A stretch of DNA of 64,000 nt from Delphinapterus leucas. Taxonomy: Eukaryota > Chordata > Mammalia > Artiodactyla > Monodontidae. A program made the position numbers and the translations under genes. Shown here piece by piece: positions 22,606 through 33,256 of this stretch; positions within the stretch are counted from its first letter, which is position 1, and every line of letters starts with the position of its first letter. A model generated the notes under the pieces. That model did not search any database. It saw only the letters and a program-made list of their open reading frames with translations, and was not told the DNA's origin. The stretch lies in assembly GCF_002288925.2 (NCBI RefSeq), contig NW_022098076.1, forward strand, positions 90,427,933 to 90,491,932, read 5' to 3'.

Positions 22606-24552
22606 AGAGCATTTTCTAAAATATATTACTAACATCACGCTAAATAATGAAGGGAAGAAAAATTCCTCCCTAACATCAGGAACAAGACAAGGATGACCCT
22701 CTCACAACTTCTATTCAGCATTGTACTGGAGGTTCTAGCCAGGGCAACTAGGCAAGAAAAAGAAATAAAATTTATACTGATTGAAAAAGAAGAAGTAAAA
22801 TTATCTTTTTTTTTGTAGATGACATGATCTTATATACAGAAAATCCTAAGGAACTTTGAGAACTAATAAATGAGCTCACAAAGTTTCAGGATACAAGATT
22901 GATTATTTAAAAAATCAATTATTTTTCTCTACACTAACAATTCCAAAATGATGTTATAGAAGCAATCCCCTTTACAATAGCATCAAAAAATAATAAAATG
23001 CTCAGGAGAAGAAGAGCAAGACTTGAGTACTGAAAACTATAAAACATCAATGCAAGAAATTAAATAGAAAGACATCTTGTCTTCATGGATTGGAAGACTT
23101 AATGCTGTTTAGATGGCAATACGCCCCCAAATGACCTACAGATTCAGTGCAATCCTTATCAAAATCCCAATTTTATTTCTCACAGAAATAAACAAACGGA
23201 TCCTAAAATTCATAAGGAAATGTAAGGATCCAGAAGAGCCAAAACAATTTTTAAAAATAAGGACAAAGTTGGAGGACTCACACATCCCACTTTCAAAACT
23301 TACTGCAAAGTGATAGTAATCAAGCTAGTATTGGCATAAAGATAGACATAAAGATCAATGGATTAGAAATGAGAATCCAGAAAAGTTTCATACATCTATG
23401 GTCCATTGATTTTTGACAAGGGTGCCAAGACAATGCAACAGGTAAAAAGTGATCTTTTCTACAAATGGTGCTAGGACCACTGGATATCTACATGCAAAGA
23501 ATGAATTCAGACTCCTATCTCATAACACATACAAAAATGAACTCAAAATGAATCACAGACTTAAAGGTAAGAGCTAAAACTATAAAACTCATAGAAGAAA
23601 GTATTAGAGTAAATCTGTGTGACTTTCAGTTAGGCCGAGTGTTCTTAGATAGAACACGAAAAGCAAAAGAAACCAAAGGAAAATAAAAACAGATAAACTG
23701 GACTTCATCAAAATTTAAAATTTGCATGCTTCAAAGGACACTCTCAAGAAAGAGAAAAGACAGCCCACAGGCTAGGAGAAAATATCTGCAAATCAAATAC
23801 CTGATAAAGGTCTAGCATCCAAAACATATAAAGAACTCTTACAGCTCAATAAAAAGAAAACTCAATTTTTTAAGTGGACAAAGAACTTGAATAGACAATT
23901 CTCTGCAGAAGATATACAAATGACCAATAAGCACATGAAAAATACCATTAATCATTAAGAAAAAGCATATCAAAAATGAGATACCACTTCACATCCACTA
24001 AAGGCTATAATCAAAAAACAGATAATAACAACTGTTGGTAAAGACGTGGAGAAATTGAAACCCTCGTATGTTGTTGAAAAGAATATAGAATGGTGCAGCT
24101 GCCGTGAAAATAGTTGGCAATTTCTCATAAAGTTCAACATAGAGTTATCATTTGATTCAGCAATTCCATTCCTAAGTGTATACCTAAGAGAAATTCAAAC
24201 ATATGTCCACACAAAGCCTTGTACACAGATGTTCATAGCAGCATTACTTATAATAGCCACAAAGTAGAAACAATGCAAATGTCCATCTACTAATGAATGG
24301 ATTAACAAAATGTGGTATATCCATACAATGGAATATTATTCAGTCACAGAAAGGAATGAAGTACTGACACATGCTACAGTGTGAGTGAACCTTGTTATGC
24401 TAACTGAAAGAAACCAATCACAAAAGGCCACATCTTGAATAATTCCATTTGTATGAAAAGTCCAGAATAGGCAAATCTGTAGAAACAGAGAGTTGATTTG
24501 TTGGAACTGAGGCGAAATGGGGAGTGACTGATAATGAGGTATGGGGTTTCTT
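22606..24552 (+). mobile_element. Old LINE-1, RT to 3' region
   Basis: The sequence follows L1 ORF2 from the middle of the RT. The catalytic motif region (GTAGATGACATGATCTTATA, for a V/ADDM-type motif) is at about 22817, followed by the C-terminal region and the start of the 3' UTR (GGGGAGTGACTGATAATGAG). Stops and indels are frequent. It ends abruptly near 24552 against an MLT1-like LTR. Confidence 0.8.
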
Positions 24553-24912
24553 TCATGAGAGAGATTTGTGGCTGGCTTTGAAGATAGAGAGGAGATATCT
24601 GAGGAGAGTTGGAGGCAGCTTCCAGGAGCAGAAATCGAACATCAAGGAAATGGGAACCTCAGTCCTACAACCACAAGGAACTAAATTCAGCCAACAACCT
24701 GAGTGATCCTAGAGGTGGATTCTTCTCCAGGACATCCAGAGAGGAACACAGCCCCAGAGGCATCTTGATTCCAGCCTTACAAGACCCTGAGCCAAGGACC
24801 CAGCCATGCCTCTCCCAGACCTCTGATCTACAGAACTAGGAGCTGATAACTGAGTGCTGTTTTAAGCTGTTAGGTCTGTGGTAAGTTCATTGTCATGCAG
24901 CAAAAGTCAGCA
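24553..24912 (+). repeat. MLT1-type LTR (ERVL-MaLR)
   Basis: The sequence GTGGCTGGCTTTGAAGATAG is followed by AGAGGAACACAGCC, a CTGATCTACAGAACTAGGAG-like segment and a TTTTAAGCTGTTAGG ending. This is the order seen in mammalian MLT1 LTRs. It is a solo, diverged LTR with no internal retroviral genes beside it. Confidence 0.6.
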
Positions 24913-25552
24913 CAGCCTGCTCTTTATGGCGTGGCTTTTCTCTCACTCTTCAACACATGTCCCTGCTCTTTTGTAGCAACACACGTGCCTGCAAACTTGT
25001 AGACCAGGAATTTTTACAAAGGGTGAAGCCGGTCTGCTCAAAAACATGACATTTTTGAGGGCTATCTACAACATCTAATACTTTGAAAAGATGTAAAAGG
25101 ACACTAAAGAGAACAAAAATAAAAACTGATTTAAAAAGTAAATGTATAAAAGAAGATGAAAAGTTTTGTCATTAAGTATTAAAGGGCAAGGGAGTAAAAT
25201 GCAATGTAAATATTTTACTGGCCAATGTAAAAATAGTAAATCTACCATGTGATAAGAATCAAAAGGAAATCTTCTAAAGGTTAATGTAACAAACTAAAAG
25301 GCAATTTTTGTCTTCTAGGTTTCTTGAGATATAATGGGCAGGCAACACTGTGTAAGTTTAAGGTGTACAGCATAATGATTTGATTTATGTAGATCATGAA
25401 ATGATTACTAAAAGGCAATTTTAAAAGTTAAAAATTATTTTTAAACTTTTTAGAAATTAATTTTTAAAACAAAAATTGATGTTAAAAATTATAAAACAAA
25501 AGAAATTATTAAAAGTAGAACCATTTTACAGAAAAGAACAGAAATTCTAAAA
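24913..25552. other. AT-rich sequence with a short L1M-like piece
   Basis: At 25310-25420 the words TTCTTGAGATATAATGGGCA and GTGTACAGCATAATGATTTG match an old L1-type repeat. The rest is AT-rich and unassigned. No gene is supported. Confidence 0.4.
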
Positions 25553-25684
25553 CTTTTTTTAACATCTTTATTGGAGTATAATTGCTTTACAATGGTGTCT
25601 TAGTTTCTGCTTTATAACAAAGTGAATCAGTTATACATATACATATGTTCCCATATCTCTTCCCTCTTGCGTCTCCCTCCCTCT
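25553..25684 (-). mobile_element. 5'-truncated LINE-1 3' end
   Basis: Minus-strand copy of the cetartiodactyl L1 terminus: poly-T, then AACATCTTTATTGGAGTATA, then GCGTCTCCCTCCCTC. The flanks share TCTAAAA, a weak target duplication. Only the last 130 bases were inserted. Confidence 0.92.
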
Positions 25685-26029
25685 AAAATTTCTTAATTAA
25701 AAACAGATAGAAGTTAAGTGAAATAAGCAGGACCATACAATGAAAATCATTAAATTTCAATGAAATAATACAACACACCCCAGAGGCAATTTAAGACTAA
25801 GGTCATTGAAACCTGAGATTCCAAGAAAGTAAGGGAAACAGATGAAGCATCAAGGAAAGGTAAGCGCCTTACAGGGTGCGCCAGCCCTCAGCCTCAGGGG
25901 CTAGTGGCTAGTGAGGACCAGAAGGACACTGTCTCCCAAATCGCTGGCCCTTCACTTTCAGGTAGATCGCTACCCACAGGTGCAGACTTATGTCCAGGGA
26001 GCCAGTGCCTTAAAGAGCCTTCCAAGTAT

Positions 26030-26118
26030 GTATTTGTATAAAGATTCACTTTGCTGTACACTTGAAACTAACACAACATTGTAAATCAATTACACCCCAA
26101 TAAAAATTAAAAAAAAAA
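26030..26118 (+). mobile_element. Short LINE-1 3' end
   Basis: GCTGTACACTTGAAACTAAC is followed by a variant of the ATACTCCAATAAAAATT terminus and a poly-A run. It is a severely 5'-truncated L1 copy of an older subtype than the one at 25553. Confidence 0.85.
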
Positions 26119-26995
26119 GAAACCTACCTCTTAGTACCTGGACATAGGAAGCAATTAATAGGAATATGCCGAGTTTCATGAGAGAAAACGTCTCATTAGT
26201 TGATAACCAAGAGGCCTCAATGAAACGGAGATGCAGAAATACTGCTGGTTGCAGGTCATTGTAAGCTTCTTGTATTATTCCTTCTCTTTGGTGACAATAC
26301 ATAAAATAGTTCATGGATTAATCTGAGCTAACATTAGAAAACAAATATTCTCTAAGCATAACCTACCACCTCATCTCTCTGTTCATCTGTTGGCTTCTAT
26401 TATTTTGTTTCTTCTATGCAAAGAAGTTTGCTTACTTGGAAGTAAAGTGTTTGAAATATCACCAACAAATTAAGAAGAAAAAATCCCTGTAAGCTTTCAG
26501 AAGTGCAGCTTTTTCCCAGGCTACACTCACCCCAGCCTCCACCCATAGTCCAGGGGTTCTGTCTTCTGCTGGAGGTGGGGGAGCTGTCCAGTCCCCCCAG
26601 CACCAAGGAGTTGGCACATCTGTGCCCTGCACGGAGCAGTGGCTCCCCCGTGGCGTGGGGAGGACCCAGGAGTCCCACCGTCCTCTTGTAGCTGCCCTCA
26701 TCCCAACTCCATGTCTCTTAAGGCACCTACCAGGTGCAGTCCGCCCTACGCGCTGCCTGCCCAGGCATCACAGCCCTCCTGTAGCAACTGGGATCCCTTG
26801 GACACAAAACTGTTGTCAACCACAGCCTAACCCTGACCCCCAGGAGAATCAGCCCACACCCTCCATAGACAGCTGTGGAGAAGAGACATAAGGTGGCCCA
26901 GAAACCTCCAAATGAGCAAATCTTGATTAGTCTCCAGGGGGTAGGACAGGACAAGGCACGTCCACAAGCCTTTAGTTCATGGTGGCTAGTTAGGA
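26119..26995. other. Single-copy sequence, no feature recognised
   Basis: GC-richer than its neighbours at 26500-26860. The overlapping frames on both strands there show no known domain. Confidence 0.45.
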
Positions 26996-27067
26996 GGGGG
27001 TGTAGCTCAGTGATAGAGCACATGCTTGGCATGTATGAGGCCCTGGGTTCAGTCCCCAGCACCTCCA
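26996..27067 (+). tRNA. tRNA-Ala-like gene or pseudogene, anticodon GGC
   Basis: The sequence folds into a full cloverleaf. The acceptor GGGGGTG pairs with CACCTCC, including G3:U70, the alanine identity pair. D-stem GCTC/GAGC pairs fully. Anticodon stem CATGC/GTATG has one G:U. The anticodon loop TTGGCAT carries GGC at 27028-27030. T-stem CTGGG/CCCAG pairs fully. The discriminator A is at 27067, and a T5 run that could stop Pol III is at 27081-27085. Two conserved bases are altered: the D-loop GG is GA (27013), and position 58 in the T-loop is G instead of A (27052), weakening the B-box. There is no CCA or poly-A, so it is not an obvious retropseudogene. Alternatives are a decayed tRNA-Ala gene or the head of an Ala-tRNA SINE such as camelids carry. 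A working gene is less likely. Confidence 0.7.
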
Positions 27068-27470
27068 GGTATTGGCTCTATTTTTCTCTAGTGGAATAAT
27101 GATGGAATATTGTTCAAACATTGTGGCTAAAGCAGTCACTATGGGGGCCTAAAACACATGAAAGTGAGCAGAGATGCTCATTCCCTCTCCACCCAGATGC
27201 TCAGGTCCTAAGCTTCTCTGGGGGTCCACTGTACTTGCTCAGCACTTGCCTATAATGGAGGGGTGCCTGGAAAGTGCCCCTCTCCTCCTGGTTCTTATGT
27301 CATTGTTCCGTGGCTCCTCTTTGTAAATATCAGGACGGGCAGGGTGCCTGTTGCAGAGGAAGTGAAGGAGCCGCTCTGCCACGTCTCCAGGTCGCACCCA
27401 GAGAGGACCTCAGCCTCTCCCGCAAATGCACTGGGCTCCTTGCCCAGAGCTCTTTCAAAATCAGCATGGA

Positions 27471-29154
27471 GGAGACCTTCAAGATGACGGAGGAGTAAGA
27501 CGTGGAGATCACCTTCCTCCCCACAAATACATCAGAAATACATCTACATGTGGAACAACTCCTACAGAACACCTACTGAACGCTGGCAGAAGACCTCAGA
27601 CTTCCCAAAAGGATGCGTGAGGAGAGGGGATTCAGAGCACCGCCTAAACAAGCTCCAGAGATGGGCGTGAGCCATGGCAATCAGTGCAGACACCAGAGAC
27701 GGGCATGAAACGCTAAGGCTGCTGCTGCCGCCACCAAGGAGCCTGTGTGCGAGCACAGGTCACTCTCCACACCTCCCCTCACGGGAGCCTGTACAGCCCG
27801 CCACTGCCTGGGTCCCATGATCCAGGGACAACTTCCCTGGGAGAACACACATCATGCCCCAGGCTGGTACTACGTCACGCCGGCCTCTGCCACCTCAGGC
27901 TCGCCCCGCACTCCGTGCCCCTCCCTCCCCCGGCCTGAGTGAGCCAGAGCCCCCGAGTCAGCTGCTCCTTTAACCCCGTCCTGTCTGAGCGAAGAACAGA
28001 CGCCCTCTGGTGACCTACACACAGAGGCGGGGCCAAATACAAAGCTGAACCCCGGGAGCTGTGCTAACAAAGAAGAGAAAGGGAAATTTCTCCCAGCAGC
28101 CTCAGAGGCAGCGGATTAAATCCCCACAATCAACCTGATGTACCTGCATCTGTGGAATACATGAATAGACAACCAATCAGCCCAAAATTGAGGCGGTGGA
28201 CTTTGGGGGCAACTGCAGACTTGGGGTTTGCTTTCTGCATTAACTTGTTTATCTTAGCTTAGTATTTAGAGCTTATTATCATTGGTAGATTTGTTTATTG
28301 ATTTGGTTGCTTGCTTCCTTTTTTTTATATATATATAGATTTTTTTTTCCTTTTTCTCTTTGTAAGTGTGTATGTGTATGCTTCTTTGTGTGATTTTGTC
28401 TGTATAACTTTGTTTTTACCATTTGTCCTATGGTTCTGTCTGTCCATTTCTTTTTTTTTCAGCATACTTTTTAGTACTAGTTATCATTGGTGGATTTGTT
28501 TTTGGTTTTGTTGCTCTCTTTCTTTCTTTCTTTCTTTCTCTTTCTTTATTACTTTTTAATTTTTTATTTTTTAATAATTTTTTAATAACTTTCTTTTCTT
28601 TTCTTTTCTTTCCTTCTTTCTTTCTTTCTTTCCCCTTTTCTCCCTTTTCTTCTGAGCCATGTGGCTGACACAGTCTTGGTGCTCCAGCCAGGTGTCAGGC
28701 CCATGCCTCTGAGGTGGGAGAGCCGAGTTCAGGACACTGGTCAACCAGAGAGCTCCTGCCACACGTAATATCAAATGGTGAAAGCTCTCCCAGGGATCTC
28801 CATCTCAACGTTAAGACCCAGCTCTGCTCAACGACCAGCAAGCTACAGTGTGGGACACCCTATGCCAAACAACTAGAAAGACAGGAACACAACCTCACTC
28901 ATTAGCAGAGAGGCCACCTAAAATCAAAATAAGGTCATAGACACCCCAAAACACACAACCAGACGTGGTCCTGCCCACCAGAAAGACAAGATCCAGCCTC
29001 ACCCACCAGAACACAGGCACAAGTCCCCTCCACCAGGAAGCCTACACAAGCCAGTGAACCAACCTTAGCCACTGGAGGCAGACACCAAAAACGACGGGAA
29101 CTACAAACCTGCAGCCTGGGAAAAGGAGGCCCCAAACACAGTAAGTTAAGCAAA
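27471..29154 (+). promoter_or_regulatory. L1 5' UTR / internal promoter region
   Basis: This is the L1 promoter-bearing 5' UTR. A YY1-like AAGATGACGG lies at 27481-27490, near the start as in other mammalian L1s; the usual AAGATGGCGG has one G-to-A change. A segment is deleted at about 27617. A CTCF-like CGCCCTCTGGTGA is at 28001-28013. T-rich stretches with TTTC and TTTCTT repeats occupy 28500-28640. Promoter activity is not shown; decay and deletion make it doubtful. Confidence 0.7.
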
Positions 29155-30046
29155 ATGAGAAGACAGAGAAATACACAATAGATGAAGGAGCAAGGTAAAA
29201 ACCCACCAGACCTAACAAATGAAGAGGAAATAGGCAGTCTACCTGAAAAAGAATTCAGAATAATGATAGTAGAGATGATCCAAAATCTTTGAAATAGAAT
29301 GGAGAAAATACAAGAAAAGTTTAACAAGGACCTAGAAGAACTAAAGAGCAAACAGACAATGATGAACAACACAAGAAATGATATTAAACATTCTCTAGAA
29401 GGAATCAATAGCACAATAACTGAGGCAGAAGAACGGATAAGTGACCTGGAAGATAAAATAGTGGAAATAACTACTGCAGAGCAGAATAAAGAAAAAAGAA
29501 TGAAAAGAATTAAGGACAGTCTCAGAGACCTCTGGGACAACATTAAATGCATCAACATTCGAATTATAGGGGTCCCAGAAGAAGAAGAGAAAAAGAAAGG
29601 GACTAAGAAAATATTTGAAGAGATTATAGTTGAAAACTTCCCTAATATGGGAAAGGAAATAGTTAATCAAGTCCAGAAAGCACAGAGAGTCCCATACAGG
29701 ATAAATCCAAGGAGAAACATACCAAGACACATATTAACCAAACTATCAAAAATTAAATACAAAGAAAAAAATATTAAAAGCCACAAGGGAAAAACAAATA
29801 ACATACAAGAGAATCCCCATAAGGTTAACAGCTGATCTTTCAGCAGAAACTCTGCAAGCCAGAAGGGACTGGCAGGACATATTTAAAGTGATGAAAGGGA
29901 AAAACCTAGAACCAAAATTACTCTACCCAGCAAGGATCTCATTCAGATTCGATGGAGAAATTAAAACCTTTACAGACAAGCAAAAGCTAAGTGAATTCAG
30001 CACCACCACACCAGCTTTACAACAAATGCTAAAGGAACTTCTCTAG
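29155..30046 (+). pseudogene. L1 ORF1 pseudogene (RNA-binding chaperone)
   Basis: ORF1p is the L1 nucleic-acid chaperone, a trimer that coats L1 RNA in the cytoplasm. The start ATG is at 29155, but a TAG at 29179-29181 stops it after eight codons, and another stop follows near 29293. An open stretch of 178 codons (29299-29835) then keeps the coiled-coil part (heptad-like MMNNTRN and EAEERISDLED regions) and the start of the RRM-like domain (IIGVPEEEE, then NFPNMGKE). A deletion of about three bases near 29800 and a later frameshift precede the normal TAG at 30044-30046. The protein cannot be made whole. Confidence 0.9.
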
Positions 30047-30798
30047 GCAGGGAAAACAAGAGGAGGAAAAGACCTACAATAACAAACCCAAAACAATTAA
30101 GAAAATGGTAATAGGAACATACATATCAATAACTACCTTAAATGTAAATAGATTCAATGCTCCCACCAAAAGACATAGACTGGATGAATGGATACAAAAA
30201 CAAGACCCGTATATATGCTGTCTACAAGAGACCCACTTCAGACCTAGGGACACATACAGACTGAAAGTGAGGGGATGGAAGAAGATATTCCATGCAAATG
30301 GAAATCAAAAGAAAGCTGGAGTAGCAATTCTCATATCAGACAAAAGAGACCTTAAAATGAAGACTATTACAAGAAACAAAAAGAACACTACATAATGATC
30401 AAGGGATCAATCCAAGAAGAAGATATAACAATTGTAAATATTTATGCACCCAACATAGGAGCACCTCCATACATAAGGCAAACACTAACAGCCATAAAAG
30501 GGGAAATCGACAGTAACACAGTCATAGTAGGGGACTTTAACACCCCTCTTTCACCAATGGACAGATCACCCAAAATGAAAATAAATAAGGAAACGCAAGC
30601 TTTAAATGATACATTAAACAAGATGGACTTAATTGATATTTATAAGACATTCCATCCAAAAACAACAGAATACACTTTCTTTTCAAGTGCTCATGGAACA
30701 TTCTCCAGGATAGATCATATCCTGGGTCACAGATCAAGCCTTGGTAAATTTAAGAAAATTGAAATTGTATCAAGTATTTTTTCTGACCACAATGCCAT

Positions 30799-30891
30799 GA
30801 GACTAGTTGAGTTTATTTTTGTGTATGGTGTTAGGGAGTGTTCTAATTTCATTCATTCATTTCATTCTAGTTTATCTTCTCAACTAGTCTC
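30799..30891. other. 13-bp perfect inverted repeat around an inverted ORF2 segment
   Basis: GAGACTAGTTGAG (30799-30811) and its exact reverse complement CTCAACTAGTCTC (30879-30891) flank 67 bases. Within them, 30812-30860 is the reverse complement of an ORF2 segment that would normally lie about 1.5-2 kb further along. The junction replaces the RT domain. It fits a foldback or template-switching rearrangement. Confidence 0.8.
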
Positions 30892-31273
30892 ACACCGGTC
30901 AGAATGGCCATCATCAAAAAATCTAGAAACAATAAATGCTGGAGAGGGTGTGGAGAAAAGGGAACACTCTTGCACTGTTGGTGGGAATGTGAATTGATAC
31001 AGCCACTATGGAGAACAGTATGGAGGTTCCTTAAAAAACTACAAATAGAACTACCATATGACCCAGCAATCCCACTACTGGGCATATACCCTGAGAAAAC
31101 CATAATTCAAAAAGAGTCATGTACCACAATGTTCACTGCAGCTCTATTTACAATAGCCCGGAGATGGAAACAACCTAAGTGTCCATCGACAGATGAATGG
31201 GTAAAGAAGATGTGGCACGTATATACAATGGAATATTACTCAGCCATGAAAGGAAATGAAATTCAGTTATTTG

Positions 31274-31398
31274 AGATGAGCCTAGAGATAATCACAGAAC
31301 ATGAGGTAAGTCAGAAAGCAAAAGACATATACTATGATATCACTTATAGGCATTATCTAACAACTGACACAAATGAACGTATTTTCACAGAGAAAGAG
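31274..31398 (+). repeat. Foreign L1-like block in the L1 3' region
   Basis: Compared with copies at 16840 and 63870, this L1 has about 125 extra bases between TTATTTG and TAGTGAGGTGGATGG. The block (ATGAGCCTAGAG, then CTATGATATCACTTATAGGC, then GACACAAATGAACG) resembles the equivalent region of a different L1 subfamily. Its start and the resumed sequence are homologous, so it reads like a template switch or conversion. Confidence 0.7.
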
Positions 31399-31882
31399 TA
31401 GTGAGGTGGATGGATCTAGAGTCTGTCATACAGAGTGAAGTAAGTCAGAAAGAGAAAGACAAATACCATATGCTAACACATATATACGGAATCTAAAAAA
31501 AATATATATATATATATATGGTTCTGAAAAACCTAGGGGCAGGACAGGAATAAAGATGCAGGTGTAGAGAATGGACTTGAGGACATGGGGAGGGAGAGGG
31601 GAAGCTGGGACAAAGTAAGAGAGTGGCATGGACATATATACACTACCAAATGTAAAATAGATAGCTAGTGGGAAGCAGCCGCATAGCACAGGGAGATCAG
31701 CTCGGTGCTTTGTGACCGCCTGGAGGGGTGGGATAGGGAGGGTGGGAGGGAGACGCAAGAGGGAGGGGATATGGGGATATATGTATATGTATAGCTGATT
31801 CACTTTGTTATAAAGCAGAAACTAACACACCATTGTAAAGCAATTATACTCCAATACAGATGTTAAAAAAAATCAGCATGGA

Positions 31883-33036
31883 CCTTTCAGAATAGGAAAT
31901 TGCTTCAGGTTTCAAATTCTTATGAATTTGTAACTCAGGGCTACACTCATGAGGTCCCACCAAGCTCTGAGTCAAAGAAATAGAAAACTATCCTCCAAGA
32001 GAAATTTGGGATAAAAGCGTGGCTCTTCTGTAGCTGAATGTCAGGGTTCCAGGAGAGGTAGATTTTGAAAGCTCAGTCACCCTCACGGAGGGGCAGTTTA
32101 TAAAGTCCAAGCCTTTAGAAAGAAAAAGGATTCCCAGAAAGGAACGAGAAGAAAGGGGAGAACATAAACATGGGAAACACCTGCATGGAGGGTGTACATA
32201 TCTAATTATATATGATTTAGAATCAAGTAAAGGAAGGCATCCCTAGCTCAGCATCTGGCCGCAAACCCTGAAGAGTCAAATCATGTTTGCTTTCAGCTCC
32301 ATCTCCCTAGCTTGTCATATAAATAGAACCCTGGTCAAGGCCTCTTGGCTGAGAGATGCCACTATATCACTACATTGTAAGGAGACAACGGTCACCCTAT
32401 AGGGGATGGGCCCACACGGACCTAACGGAGCAGGGATGCAGGATAGAGATGAAAGACAATCTGGTGCATTGAATGAGGTCATCATGCCCTACAGTTAAGG
32501 AAATCACAGCGGCTGTACCAGCCAGCATCCTGGCAGGACACAGTATCCAACTCAGATGGTTTAAGAGTAATGAATGAAGAGCTGTGGGCAGGGTAAGCAG
32601 ACACACAAAGGATGCTGAGGCTCCCAGAGCCCAGCAGGGGTGGGCGTTGCCATTGCCATCACCACCCAAGGTCAAAGGTGTGGAAATGGCCCAACAAGAT
32701 CCCAGTAAGAGTGACAGCCATGGAGACGGCTGCCTGCAAGTAAGAGGAATCATTCAGGGATACAGCCGCTGACAGAGAAAGGTAGTCCAGAGTAGGGCAA
32801 GAGTGGCAAAGATCTACCCAGATCCCTCTCTCTGCTCCAACTGTGAGCTACTGCTTCCCAAACGCCAAGGCCAGTGGGAAGCCAGCGGACAAGGGAGACA
32901 GACAGTGCAGAATCGAGGAGCAAGCTTCCTGGTCACAGAGTAGAGAAGGTTGTAGAATGGGCATGGAGGGATGGAGCAGAGAATAACCACGCAGTGATCA
33001 CTGATATTTAATTAAGAAAGTGCCATCCCTGTAGGA
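31883..33036. other. Single-copy sequence, no feature recognised
   Basis: No gene or named repeat. The block 32430-32660 has the texture of an old interspersed repeat that I cannot name. The 118-codon minus frame over it has no recognisable domain. Confidence 0.4.
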
Positions 33037-33256
33037 CAGGGGTTCTCCACCACAACACTGTTAGCATTTGGGGCCAGATCCCTCTTTGTTGTGAGGGCAG
33101 TCCTGGGCATCATACGATGTTTAGCAGCATCCCTGGACTCTACTCGCTAGATGTCAGGAGTAGCCTCCAGTCATGGTACGAAAAAGGTCTGCAGACATTG
33201 CCAATTGTCCCCTGCAGGAGGGGGGCAAAAGAAGCCCCAGCTGAGGATCACTGCTG
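33037..33256 (-). mobile_element. MER20-like hAT-Charlie DNA transposon
   Basis: The ends CAGGGGTTCTCCACC and GGATCACTGCTG are degenerate inverted termini. The body (GATGTTTAGCAGCATCCCTG, then GCCAATTGTCCCCTGC) matches the non-autonomous MER20-type repeat, about 220 bp. Orientation is inferred. Confidence 0.65.

Larger units (their letters stand above)
30105..31400 (+). pseudogene. L1 ORF2 pseudogene, endonuclease plus C-terminal remnant
   Basis: ORF2p carries an APE-like endonuclease and a reverse transcriptase. ATG at 30105 opens the endonuclease. Catalytic motifs are visible: LNVN, CCLQETHF with the Glu, GDFNTPLS with Asp and Asn, SRIDHILGH, and SDHNAMRL with Asp-His. A one-base deletion near 30385 breaks the frame (stop at about 30393; the other frame opens at 30395). 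The RT domain is absent. After 30892 the late ORF2 region resumes ([13 protein letters not shown], then [10 protein letters not shown]) in the frame 30904-31401. It ends inside a foreign block at 31274-31398. No activity is possible without the RT. Confidence 0.9.
27471..31868 (+). mobile_element. LINE-1 with 5' start and 3' tail, internally rearranged
   Basis: The element runs from an L1 5' start (CTTCAAGATGACGGAGGAG) through 5' UTR, ORF1, the ORF2 endonuclease, late ORF2 and 3' UTR to TTATACTCCAATACAGATG and an A tail. The target duplication AAAATCAGCATGGA is at 27457-27470 and ends at 31882. The element is not intact. About 0.5 kb of 5' UTR is missing at about 27617. ORF1 has early stops. 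ORF2 lost everything between the endonuclease end (about 30811) and the C-terminal region (about 30892) and has a small inverted insert there. A foreign L1-like block lies at 31274-31398. It kept its ends but cannot code for a working machinery. Confidence 0.95.

Noticed and set aside
26996..27067. A working tRNA-Ala gene
   Set aside because: Two conserved bases (D-loop G19 and T-loop A58) are changed, so function is doubtful. It is kept as tRNA-like.
28500..28640. TTTC repeat as a separate microsatellite locus
   Set aside because: It belongs to the T-rich 5' UTR of the L1 at 27471, which has such repeats in related copies.
29299..30997. L1 ORF1 and ORF2 frames as active genes
   Set aside because: ORF1 has an early stop and later frameshifts. 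ORF2 has a frameshift and lacks its reverse transcriptase.
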